Source: Chelativorans xinjiangensis
Lineage (GTDB): Bacteria; Pseudomonadota; Alphaproteobacteria; Rhizobiales; Rhizobiaceae
Length of the DNA stretch: 64,000 bases
Direction of reading: 5' to 3'
Assembly: GCF_009812055.1 (NCBI RefSeq)
Contig: NZ_WQNH01000002.1
Coordinates: 124,001 to 188,000 of the forward strand
Below the pieces are notes generated by a model that ran no database searches, was not told where the DNA came from, and saw only the letters and a list, made by a program, of their open reading frames with translations. The position numbers and the translations under genes were made by a program. Shown in pieces: positions 34,505-42,996 of this stretch; within the stretch, counting starts at the first letter, position 1; every line of letters begins with the position of its first letter.

Positions 34505-37085
34505 ATAGGCCGGGGAACGCCTCTCGCTCGACCGAGCTGCGCTGCCCGTATTCCTTGCGGCGCCGAGTCTCCTGGCGCTTGAGATAACCTGGGCTCACCG
34601 CGTCACGCATCGAATTGAGGAACAGATAATCCAGCGCCGGGCGGGTATAGAACAGATTCACGAACGGCGTGTTCTGAAGTCCGATAGACAGAGCGTCAGC
34701 CGCCGACGCATCTCCGTCCCTCGCTTTCATAAGGAATGTCATGCTGTCGAGTACGGAGCCGATGGATGGGCCGATTACCGTTTCCGCCAATCCCCCGCCA
34801 AACCGATTTGTTTGCGCGAACAGGAAATCGCCATAGATACCGAAGGCCCCACCCTGGAGGGCTGCGGCCTGCCACGTCTTGACATCGGTCGGATCGCGCG
34901 GAGGCCAGTATCCCCGGATAATATCCTTCATGGTCATAGACATGTAGCCCGCTATGGTCATGCCGGCGAGGAGGGCGCCGATATGCGCGGTCTTGTCCAG
35001 AATGGTGGCATCCTTGCGGTGGCCGAATAGCGCCCTGCCGACGATGCGGTTGGCGAAAGTGAAGGGAAACCCCTTGAACTGCCCGACGAAGCGGATGGCC
35101 TCACCCGCCGCAGTGCCGGGCCTGAGGCCCTGCGTCATAATCCTGCGCGTTGAGGCATCGACCTCCACCACGCCATAGCTCGTCTCGTCGGCAAAGAAGC
35201 GCAGAACCGACAATTCCAGATCGCGCCGGCCATCCTCAATAATCTGCGCCCGCTTGGCTTCAAATGCCTCATCGCTCTTGCTGGCCTTGCGTGCCGCCGC
35301 GATCCGGTCGGCAACCAGCGGCTCAATCGCAGCATCATCCAGTTCGCGGATACGATCCGGCGTTACGTATTCCTTTCCCTCAACCTCGCGGAACCGCGAC
35401 TTGCGGATGGCGTCCCATTTTTTCGCATTGATCCCATGCAGGCCCAAGACATGCTTATAGTTTGCCGGAAGGCTGTCGAAGTCCGTTTTCGCCCGCATGC
35501 CCATCTCCGCAGAGATGACGCGCCCCGCCGTGGCCCTCTGCACGTCGGTCCACCAAGTCAGGCCATTCCATTTGAAGAACGACTCCTGAAGACGGGATAG
35601 CCTGCCTACGGGGCCATCGGTGGCGGCGGCCGGGGCAACGATATGGCCGATCAGACCGTCAAACCCCTCACCGATCATGTAGGAGATTTCCGCGAACTCG
35701 CCTTTCGGACGGCCCTTGCGCAGCCCATCCAGTTGTGCCGTGAGGCCACGGAAGAAGCTGGTGCCACGAAACATGGAGGCTACAGCCGGGGTGATCGTAT
35801 CTGAAAGGGCCGTGATCGTCGCTCCGCCAAGCTTTGCCATGGACTGAACGGCACGGATATCGGAGCCAATCTTCGCGGCGGTGACGTTGACAGGACGAGA
35901 GATCATGCCTGTCGAGACATCAAGCGCTTGTTTGAGCTTTCCAGCCTCAGCATCAAGCCCCCGCATGCGCTTCTGCTTTTCAGCTGGGCTCAACTTCGGA
36001 TCATCCTTGATCCGGCGTTTCATTCCATCGACCAGCGAACCGAACATGACTTCCGGGTTTGGCCCAAGCGCTTCCATATTGGCTGCAACCCGCGCGGCCC
36101 TCCTGAGATGCGAGATCATGCCCGACACGGTGTTGCCGTATCCGAACTCCTCACGATAGGCCAAGGCTGCATCGCCGTCCTTGAAATGCAGGACGCGGGA
36201 CTTGCCGAGTGATCGTGCTAGATTGGCCGGGTTCACCCTCTGGCCTTTCTCCTTTGGTGTCGCCCTGTTCGGAAATCCGGTGACGAGCGTATCGTAGACA
36301 TCGCCAAGAAGCTCCTTAACCTGGGCTTCATCGACGGCATCGGGGAATGTGCGGTCCATGTCGAGGCGCGGCAGGATAGCATCTGTCCATGCTTCCTTGC
36401 CGGCAGCGATCATCCTCACATCGTCATGGATCTGCGCCCCTGCCCAGCCGTCGAGCTTGCCTATCGAGGCCCCAAGCTTGTTCAGATCGGTGCGGCTCAA
36501 CTCGGCATAGGAGGCGAACAGCTTGGCGACGTACTGCGCATCCTTGTTCTTGGTGATGCCCGGCGTACCACCCTCACGCAACTCTGACATCTCGCGCATG
36601 ATATCCGCGTCCATCTTCGGATCGCGCAGCGTGTTGACCATGTACGGGCGGTTCTTCTGCAATTCAGCGAAGAGACCACCCAGATAGCGTGCCTCATAGG
36701 CGAGGTTCAAGGCGGCTACGGAATTGCGCCCACCCTCAACGCCGCGCTGTGTCCCCTCCAGAACGGCAAGGAGGGCCCTCTGTGGCGACAGCCCCGCCCT
36801 CATAAGCCCGTCGATGGCCTGGTCCATTCTGTCGCGCACAAGCACATTCATGGCGGCATGCCGGCGCTGCATCGCGGCGGCAATCTTGGTGCGCTCCGCT
36901 TCCCTCTCTGCAAAGGTGCGCAGCTTGTCGGCCATGCCGTCGAGATTGCCTTCGGCCTGAAGCTTCTGCTTATAGTCAAAAACGCGCTGGAACGCCTCGT
37001 TGACTTCTTCCTTGCTAAGCCTGTCGCCCGCTGCCTTGCTGGCGGCGTCGAAACAGCCGGGACCGATGTTGGGGCGGATTCTCAT
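34497..37085 (-). CDS. Large internal virion protein (gp16-position)
   Basis: The 862-residue product is mainly helical with amphipathic segments and small hydrophobic stretches (for example IGALLAGMTIAGYMSMTMKD near 720). It has no recognisable enzyme motif. It is the last of four consecutive large or medium genes after tail tubular B, the place of the T7 ejection-protein gene 16. It overlaps the upstream gene by 4 bases. Predicted role: injected into the cell envelope to form the DNA-ejection conduit; this rests on size and synteny. Confidence 0.7.
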   Translation of the reverse strand: MRIRPNIGPGCFDAASKAAGDRLSKEEVNEAFQRVFDYKQKLQAEGNLDGMADKLRTFAEREAERTKIAAAMQRRHAAMNVLVRDRMDQAIDGLMRAGLSPQRALLAVLEGTQRGVEGGRNSVAALNLAYEARYLGGLFAELQKNRPYMVNTLRDPKMDADIMREMSELREGGTPGITKNKDAQYVAKLFASYAELSRTDLNKLGASIGKLDGWAGAQIHDDVRMIAAGKEAWTDAILPRLDMDRTFPDAVDEAQVKELLGDVYDTLVTGFPNRATPKEKGQRVNPANLARSLGKSRVLHFKDGDAALAYREEFGYGNTVSGMISHLRRAARVAANMEALGPNPEVMFGSLVDGMKRRIKDDPKLSPAEKQKRMRGLDAEAGKLKQALDVSTGMISRPVNVTAAKIGSDIRAVQSMAKLGGATITALSDTITPAVASMFRGTSFFRGLTAQLDGLRKGRPKGEFAEISYMIGEGFDGLIGHIVAPAAATDGPVGRLSRLQESFFKWNGLTWWTDVQRATAGRVISAEMGMRAKTDFDSLPANYKHVLGLHGINAKKWDAIRKSRFREVEGKEYVTPDRIRELDDAAIEPLVADRIAAARKASKSDEAFEAKRAQIIEDGRRDLELSVLRFFADETSYGVVEVDASTRRIMTQGLRPGTAAGEAIRFVGQFKGFPFTFANRIVGRALFGHRKDATILDKTAHIGALLAGMTIAGYMSMTMKDIIRGYWPPRDPTDVKTWQAAALQGGAFGIYGDFLFAQTNRFGGGLAETVIGPSIGSVLDSMTFLMKARDGDASAADALSIGLQNTPFVNLFYTRPALDYLFLNSMRDAVSPGYLKRQETRRRKEYGQRSSVEREAFPGLFR

Positions 37086-38833
37086 ATCAGGCAGCTCACA
37101 GCAGCTTTGAGGGCTTTGCCCCAGGCATCGCCGTTTTCATATGTCGTCGTAGCATCTGCGAGGGCGGCCTCGTCATCCTCTGTCAGCCTGCCCTCTGTGC
37201 GCAATTGCTCGATCTCCGGTTCCTCAAAATAGGCGCCTGTCTCTGGATCGACGCGGTATTGTGCGGCCATCGCCTTGAAGTCGTCAGGTCTGGCTATGGC
37301 CTGTTCGGCTTGTGCGCGGCCCTCAGGAAGCGTTTCTGGTCTTGCCGGCGTCGTGTCCACCGCTGCGCGCGAACGAAGGCTACGGACCTTCTCAAGGCCA
37401 GATGCAAGGGCATCAACTTCACGGCGAACCCTGGCGAAGTCCTCTCGGGCAGCGGCGAGTGCAGTTCGCGCCCGCTTGGCCTGTTTCTCGGGGCCGATAC
37501 GGGTCTCGCGGTCAACCCTCGCAACGGCGTCCGCGTCAAGGCTTTCGACAATCAGGTCTCGCTCTGCCTCAAGCACCTCACGGCGACGGGCTGCCGGCCC
37601 TGCCGCCAGTTCGTCCTCTATGGCGCGCAGGCGTTCTGCGGAGGCCTCATCGACAAGTGCGACAGCATCGGACTCGCGCCGCGCCGTCAGCCCCTCCTCA
37701 ATCTCGGCTACCTTCTCCTGCGCCGCCGTGAACTTCTCTTCCGCCGCTCGATAGCGTTGCGCCAGTTCAGGCGACGTGGCAAGAACATCCTCCCGTACGG
37801 CGGCCTCGAACTCACGCACCGTTGCGGGGCGATTGTCAATGACGCGGCCCACGGCAGTCGAACCGAACAGGTCTTCACGATCAAGAGGCGCGAAGAGATC
37901 GGGTGATCTAGCCGGGTTGTTCTCCCGCATGATGCGCGCCAGCGGGTCGGTCGCATTCGGTGAGAGCCTGACCTCACCATCATTGATCAGCCCGCCGACC
38001 GCCTCGTTCAACGCAATGCGGGCTTCCTGCGTGTTGCGCAGTGTGGATAGCCGGGCCTCTATCTCCCTTTGCTGCGCCTCGAATCCACGCCGGCCGAGAA
38101 GACCAAAACCGGTGCCAAAGGCTCCACCAATCAAGGCGGCTGTGGCGATCTCCGTGACAAGGCGCTGCCACGAAACATCATCGCCAAAGGATTCGCGCGC
38201 CTCTCTGGTGGCAATGCCAAAGGCGGCAGTGTTCGCGGCGGCGTCAATGGCTGCCGTCGCGGCGGAACCTCGCACGAAACCAAAACGGGCTATGTTCGCG
38301 GCCCTGACGGATTGCCCGGCGATGGGCACGTAGTTGATGGGATCGACCGCCTGCCCGGCGAGATTGCCGAGAAACGACGTGATGGGCCTCTTCGACGCGA
38401 AATACTCCCGCACCCTTTGTGTGTCATACCAAGTCGCCAAGGCAGCGGCCCGGTCCTCCGTCATCGCCTCATCCCATGGGACTTCCTTACGGAAATAGGG
38501 GGACTGCTGGTAGGCATCCTGCGAAAGAGGGGTCTGGTCCTGGTTGATCTGGCCCTGAATGGCTCTCCGGCCAACCTCATAGGCTTGCAGAAGCGGATTG
38601 ACGAATGGCAGGATGATGTTCTGCCTGCGCCGCTGATCATCGTTAACGACGCCTTCCGGTATCGCTGTATGCCTCAGGGCCGTGCCAAGACCGAAGCTTT
38701 CGACTATACCCCCCTTGGCCTGGTCCCAGAACGTCGCGCCAAGGTTCATTGGCTGATCCAGAGCGGCATCGAAAAGATCGATGCTGGTAGCCCCGCGATA
38801 AGCCGGCCCCTGGCGGAAGCTGTATAAGCTCAT
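37082..38833 (-). CDS. Internal virion/ejection protein, coiled-coil rich
   Basis: The 583-residue product starts MSLYSFRQGPAYRGATSID. A Gly/Ala-rich middle (about 155-240) with possible membrane-active helices (IATAALIGGAFGTGFGLLG) is followed by a long Glu/Arg/Ala coiled coil (about 345-510). It lies between two other giant virion proteins with 4-base overlaps on both sides. Assignment as an ejectosome component is from position and composition only. Confidence 0.65.
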   Translation of the reverse strand: MSLYSFRQGPAYRGATSIDLFDAALDQPMNLGATFWDQAKGGIVESFGLGTALRHTAIPEGVVNDDQRRRQNIILPFVNPLLQAYEVGRRAIQGQINQDQTPLSQDAYQQSPYFRKEVPWDEAMTEDRAAALATWYDTQRVREYFASKRPITSFLGNLAGQAVDPINYVPIAGQSVRAANIARFGFVRGSAATAAIDAAANTAAFGIATREARESFGDDVSWQRLVTEIATAALIGGAFGTGFGLLGRRGFEAQQREIEARLSTLRNTQEARIALNEAVGGLINDGEVRLSPNATDPLARIMRENNPARSPDLFAPLDREDLFGSTAVGRVIDNRPATVREFEAAVREDVLATSPELAQRYRAAEEKFTAAQEKVAEIEEGLTARRESDAVALVDEASAERLRAIEDELAAGPAARRREVLEAERDLIVESLDADAVARVDRETRIGPEKQAKRARTALAAAREDFARVRREVDALASGLEKVRSLRSRAAVDTTPARPETLPEGRAQAEQAIARPDDFKAMAAQYRVDPETGAYFEEPEIEQLRTEGRLTEDDEAALADATTTYENGDAWGKALKAAVSCLI

Positions 38834-41415
38834 TGCGCGCCGCCCATGGTGCCGAATGACCTAGAACGCTCCTCAAGGAATTGACGCTCCCGTTCTTCCT
38901 CGTTCAGAAGCTCACGTACAGGGGTAGCATCAATTGCTTCCTGCGTAGTGAAAATGATCGGCTCCCCATTCTGGTCGGAAACCGCAAGCCCGGTGAAAGG
39001 GTCGATGAACGCAAAGCCGTCGCCTGAGTTGCGGAAGTATCCCTCCGCCATCACGTTGTCGATGTAGTTCTGCGTTGCGGCGTCAAGAACAGCACGGGTG
39101 CTATCTGCGGTCGGGGCGTCGGAAGGAACGGTAAGTGCTGTGGCGAGCGCTCCTCGGACATCAGGCAAGAGCCCCTCCAGCCCGTTGATGATGGCCTGTC
39201 CGTCATCGCCTGCCGGCACCAATATCTGTGCATTGACGGCAGAATTGCCGGTGAACACATTGACATCGCCGTAAAGGTCTTTCGCCACGGCGGCGACAGC
39301 ACTCGATAGGGATTCGCCTTTGCGGATACGCACCTGCACGGCATTGTTGATGAGCTTCTGGTCCCTCTGGGCGCGGACGAAGTTCTCCGTCGATCCATCC
39401 GACAGTCCATAGTAGACATCGCCAATCTGACCCACATCCATAAGCTCTGATTGAATAGTCTCATCGATAGCGGCCGGCTTCTCCGGGGATTGGCCGGGCA
39501 GTTTTGCCGGGTCGATCATGGCGGCGCGGAAGAGTCGCCTTGCTGCTCCTTCATCGCCCCGAGCGGCCGCCTCAATGGCACCTTCCGTGATATCCGGCAA
39601 TCCAGCCTCAACCAACTGATCAAACAGCGCGCGGCGCTGCATGGGATCGGACGTGCCGAGAATGGTTTGCGTCACCGCAGCAATGCGCTGGTCTTCCGGT
39701 AATTCCTCATCTTCAAATTTGCCGATAGCCGCGTCGGCAAGGTTCGCCGGCAGAAGGCGCGGCCTCTCGATGCCGAGTTGGCGTTGTGCCGCAGCGGTTT
39801 CCGCAAGGGCGTTCTGATAACTCCCCGGCGCGGACATATCGCCACTCCATGCGCGCTCGACCTCAGGGAAGGTTTGGCGCGTATAGGCGGCTGGATCGGC
39901 GTTGCGGGCCTTCAGGGTGGCGCTGGCGGCACCGGAAAGCACCTCGAAGCGCTTTTGCTCAAGAGCGGCATTGTCGCCGGACGAAACCGGCGTTGCCGCA
40001 GCAACCATCTCCTGTATCTGCGCAGGCGACATGGTGCGCATTTCGAAGGCTTGTTCGGATGTCTCGATGGAAGTCTGGAATGCGTTGTACTTTTGTGGCC
40101 CGTCCTGCGGCCCATAGGCATCAACGAATTGCTCAATGGACGGAAGGGACCCATCATAACGGCCCGTGTTCTGGATCGCCGCAGGGGCGTTATTGGCGGC
40201 AACCTCGATGAATCCCTGAAGCTCGACGTTCTTGCGTGTACGCGCGGCGTCGGCCTCGCGCTGGAGTTTGGCCTGATGTTCCGGCGAAAGGCGCTGATAC
40301 CAGTCCGGATTTACTTCCTGACCAGCCGCACGGGCTGCAAAATTCAGACGGCCAGAATAATTATGTCCGCCACGCGGGTTTTTCGATGTCCACCCTGCGG
40401 GGCGCTCATACCCGATAAAGGCGGCGGTGGCCTCATCAACGGTCTTCGCATCTTTCAGCGCTCTGAATGCCGCCGTTTCCTGACTCTGAAGCTCAACATC
40501 GACAAAGGCAAGCTGTGTCTCGAAGTCCTGCCAATCGAGATTGTTCGATGCCGCATAGCGCTTGAGGCGATTAAGCCGCTCGCCACGCCATTGAGCGATG
40601 CCGAATGCGGTCCCGCCATCACCCACTGCGCCCGAGGGGCGCAAGTTGCTTTCCGCAATCAAATTGCCGACGATACCCGCCGCCTGTACCTTGGAATAGC
40701 CGCGCGATTCATAAAACGCCATGGCGGCAGCGGCACGGTCACTTACTTCGGCGGGGAGTGGTTTAGCAACTACGGAAGGGTCGCGCTCGATGGCCAACTG
40801 GCCACGACTGAAATCAGCATCCTCAATATACTGCTGCCTGCGCTGGTCTGCCTGTTCCGGCGTCAGGAGTCCAGACGAAAGGCCTGCGGCAATCGCCCCC
40901 TCGATATCACCTCGCGCCTTAGCCTTTACGTCATCGCTCGTGTCGGGATCGACATAGAGACGGCGATTGGCTTCCAATGCCTCATCGAACGCGACGGTTT
41001 CAGCCTGGCGTTTGATGGCCCTGCCACGGTCGAAGATCGTATCGTTGGTGCGTGCCGCATCGGCTTGAGCGCTGGCCTCCCATCGCGCGCGCATGTTCCT
41101 GTCACGGATGAGGTGAGCGCCGTTCTTGACAACCTCGCCTGTCCTCTCCGGGGCGCGCTTGTCGAACGTGGCATAGTCAGGATCGTCCTCGAACGCGTTC
41201 TGTGTGGCGAGGAGCTGTTCGGTCTTGTATGCTTCAGCCCGTGCGATATCGACAGCGTTCTGGCTCTGCTCGATCTCTGCGCCGAGTGCGGCGATATCCT
41301 GGCCAGCCGAGGCAATTCCGCGCCCGATGCCAGACGTATCGACCGAGGCTATTGCCCGACCGCTGCGAAGCGATACGGGGCCGCTTAAATCTGATTTGGT
41401 CGGCAACCTAGCCAT
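38830..41415 (-). CDS. Internal virion protein with phage tail lysozyme domain
   Basis: The 861-residue product carries, at about residues 225-365, AAMAFYESRGYSKVQAAGIV then GNLIAESNLRPSG and GGTAFGIAQWRGERL. This is the phage tail lysozyme fold with Glu in AES as the likely catalytic acid. The flanks are long helical regions. In T7 a lytic transglycosylase in gp16 opens peptidoglycan during ejection; here the activity sits in the neighbouring protein. It would cut a local hole in the wall for genome entry. Confidence 0.82.
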   Translation of the reverse strand: MARLPTKSDLSGPVSLRSGRAIASVDTSGIGRGIASAGQDIAALGAEIEQSQNAVDIARAEAYKTEQLLATQNAFEDDPDYATFDKRAPERTGEVVKNGAHLIRDRNMRARWEASAQADAARTNDTIFDRGRAIKRQAETVAFDEALEANRRLYVDPDTSDDVKAKARGDIEGAIAAGLSSGLLTPEQADQRRQQYIEDADFSRGQLAIERDPSVVAKPLPAEVSDRAAAAMAFYESRGYSKVQAAGIVGNLIAESNLRPSGAVGDGGTAFGIAQWRGERLNRLKRYAASNNLDWQDFETQLAFVDVELQSQETAAFRALKDAKTVDEATAAFIGYERPAGWTSKNPRGGHNYSGRLNFAARAAGQEVNPDWYQRLSPEHQAKLQREADAARTRKNVELQGFIEVAANNAPAAIQNTGRYDGSLPSIEQFVDAYGPQDGPQKYNAFQTSIETSEQAFEMRTMSPAQIQEMVAAATPVSSGDNAALEQKRFEVLSGAASATLKARNADPAAYTRQTFPEVERAWSGDMSAPGSYQNALAETAAAQRQLGIERPRLLPANLADAAIGKFEDEELPEDQRIAAVTQTILGTSDPMQRRALFDQLVEAGLPDITEGAIEAAARGDEGAARRLFRAAMIDPAKLPGQSPEKPAAIDETIQSELMDVGQIGDVYYGLSDGSTENFVRAQRDQKLINNAVQVRIRKGESLSSAVAAVAKDLYGDVNVFTGNSAVNAQILVPAGDDGQAIINGLEGLLPDVRGALATALTVPSDAPTADSTRAVLDAATQNYIDNVMAEGYFRNSGDGFAFIDPFTGLAVSDQNGEPIIFTTQEAIDATPVRELLNEEERERQFLEERSRSFGTMGGAQ

Positions 41416-41421
41416 TCATCG

Positions 41422-41964
41422 TCACCCGAAGGCCCGGCCGAAGCCGCGCGCAGCCTGCCCAAAGCCGCCAATGGTAGAGCCGAGAAGCGATGCCCGGCCG
41501 CTGGCGCGCCTGCCCTTTGCGGAATCCAAGAGGCCACGGGCGCGACTCTCACCACCAAACCCGACCGTGCGGGCGTTGAAATCCGCCGCGCCCGCCGTAT
41601 CCGTCATCAGCTTGACGATGGTCGGCGCATCTGTGCCAGCTCCGGCGCCGGAAGCGGCGGCCAAAGCCTGCTGGCGAGACTGGATAAGCTGGCCCTCACG
41701 GCGCTTCTGCTGCGCTTCGCGCTGGGCAGCAGCGCGCTCCTCGGCGGCCTTCTGCTCAAGCTGCTGCGCCTCGAACTTGGCGGACTGGTTTGCGGCGGAG
41801 CCGGCCGCGACGGTACCCACGGCGCCAACGCCCGTCCCGATAGCCGATAGTGTCTGACCGAGGGTGATGCCCGATGACGCTGCTGCGCCCGCGCCAGCTG
41901 CCGCGCCACCACCGCCAAGGGCAGTAATCAGGGGCCCGATTAGCGGGAGACCTGCCATCGCCAC
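41422..41964 (-). CDS. Internal virion protein, gp14-like
   Basis: The 180-residue product has a Gly/Ala-rich hydrophobic N-terminus (LITALGGGGAAAGAGAAASS, VGAVGTVAAGSAA) followed by a Gln/Glu/Arg coiled coil (FEAQQLEQKAAEERAAAQRE) and a basic Gly/Arg/Phe-rich end. This composition and the position between the gp13-like gene and the large virion proteins match T7 gp14, which enters the outer membrane during ejection. It overlaps the gp13-like gene by 25 bases. Confidence 0.72.
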   Translation of the reverse strand: MAMAGLPLIGPLITALGGGGAAAGAGAAASSGITLGQTLSAIGTGVGAVGTVAAGSAANQSAKFEAQQLEQKAAEERAAAQREAQQKRREGQLIQSRQQALAAASGAGAGTDAPTIVKLMTDTAGAADFNARTVGFGGESRARGLLDSAKGRRASGRASLLGSTIGGFGQAARGFGRAFG

Positions 41965-42317
41965 ACCTCCGTACCGTCCTCGACGGCATAGAATTCAAAT
42001 CCAAGCATTTTGCAGAGCTTCTCAGACGTTGAAAATTGCATATCACGGGGCGTGAAGACTTCACTTGCCCCAAGCTGAACGGCATGGCGAAGGCACTTCC
42101 GAGCCTCGCGACGGATCACAAATCCATGACCCGGGCGATAGTTTTCGACGTGGAAGAAGATCCACGTCCTACCCCCACCCCACGCCAAGCCCCAACAGGC
42201 GATTAACTCTTCATCCTCGATTGCCGCTTTGGCATAGACCGGTAGATCAATGTCAAGGCCGGATGCCCGCACGATCTCACGCGGGTTGACGGTGACGATT
42301 AGGGTGTTTGATTTCAT
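41940..42317 (-). CDS. GNAT-fold virion protein, gp13-like
   Basis: The 125-residue product ends LCKMLGFEFYAVEDGTEVWR, the strand-helix-strand close of a GNAT fold, similar to the end of T7 gp13, and follows tail tubular B as gene 13 does in T7. The central GHGFVIRREARKCLRHAVQL could correspond to the acetyl-CoA loop helix, but the canonical Q/RxxGxG/A is not clear, so catalysis is doubtful. I chose ATG 42317 (MKSNTLIVTV). Confidence 0.68.
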   Translation of the reverse strand: MKSNTLIVTVNPREIVRASGLDIDLPVYAKAAIEDEELIACWGLAWGGGRTWIFFHVENYRPGHGFVIRREARKCLRHAVQLGASEVFTPRDMQFSTSEKLCKMLGFEFYAVEDGTEVWRWQVSR

Positions 42318-42340
42318 CAACCGCCCGTAGTACAAACAGC

Positions 42341-42375
42341 GAACCCGCCGAGCGTTGGAGCGCTGCGACGGGTTC
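42341..42375 (+). promoter_or_regulatory. Conserved leader hairpin, copy 2
   Basis: This copy differs from 33900-33934 at 2 of 35 positions, both in the loop, so the stem is unchanged. It ends 27 bases before GTG 42403, with AAAGGA between. It lies in the gap between divergent genes, as copy 1 does. Confidence 0.7.
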
Positions 42376-42402
42376 TGACCGAAACGACGAAAGGACCGTC
42401 GA

Positions 42403-42996
42403 GTGGCTAAATCCCGTTTATGTTCGATTCCAGACTGTGGCAAGCCCGTCAGGGCTAGAGGCTATTGCTCCGCCCACTATGACCGCTGTCGAAAGTATGG
42501 TGATCCTCTTGCCGGCGGCGCGCCACGCGTGCCTAAAGGTGAGGCACTTCGCTGGCTCTACGCGGTGGCTATTCCTTATAAAGGTAACGACTGTCTGATT
42601 TGGCCCTTTGCCAAAGGCGGGAACGGATATGGCCAAGTTTGGATGGACGGTCGATATAGGGTCGCCAGTCGTATTGTCTGCGAAGAGGCTAACGGTTCGC
42701 CGCCAACCCCAAAGCATGAAGCCGCCCATAACTGTGGCTTCGGTGATCGTGGCTGCGTAAATCCAGAGCACCTACAATGGAAAACGCACGCCGGTAACCA
42801 GATGGACCGCGTCGAACACGGCACCCACCACCGTGGGGAGCGTCAGTGGATGGCTAAACTCACCATTCCCGACGTACGCCAAATCAGAAAACTCAGAGGC
42901 GAGATTTCGCAGTCGAAGATAGCCATAATGTTCGGGGTAAGCCAGGCCACCGTCGCCGACATCCACCTACGCAGGAAGTGGGCATGGCTACCCTAA
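42403..42996 (+). CDS. HNH endonuclease, free-standing homing type
   Basis: The 197-residue product has an N-terminal zinc module (CSIPDCGKPVRARGYCSAHY, then KYGDP) and an HNH core KHEAAHNCGFGDRGCVNPEH. A C-terminal helix-turn-helix, ISQSKIAIMFGVSQATVADI, likely gives DNA specificity. The start is GTG 42403 with AAAGGA seven bases upstream. It is inserted on the opposite strand between tail tubular B and the gp13-like gene and overlaps the former's stop by 4 bases, typical of intronless homing endonucleases. It has the same domain order as the gene at 59387-59983. Confidence 0.88.
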   Translation: MAKSRLCSIPDCGKPVRARGYCSAHYDRCRKYGDPLAGGAPRVPKGEALRWLYAVAIPYKGNDCLIWPFAKGGNGYGQVWMDGRYRVASRIVCEEANGSPPTPKHEAAHNCGFGDRGCVNPEHLQWKTHAGNQMDRVEHGTHHRGERQWMAKLTIPDVRQIRKLRGEISQSKIAIMFGVSQATVADIHLRRKWAWLP

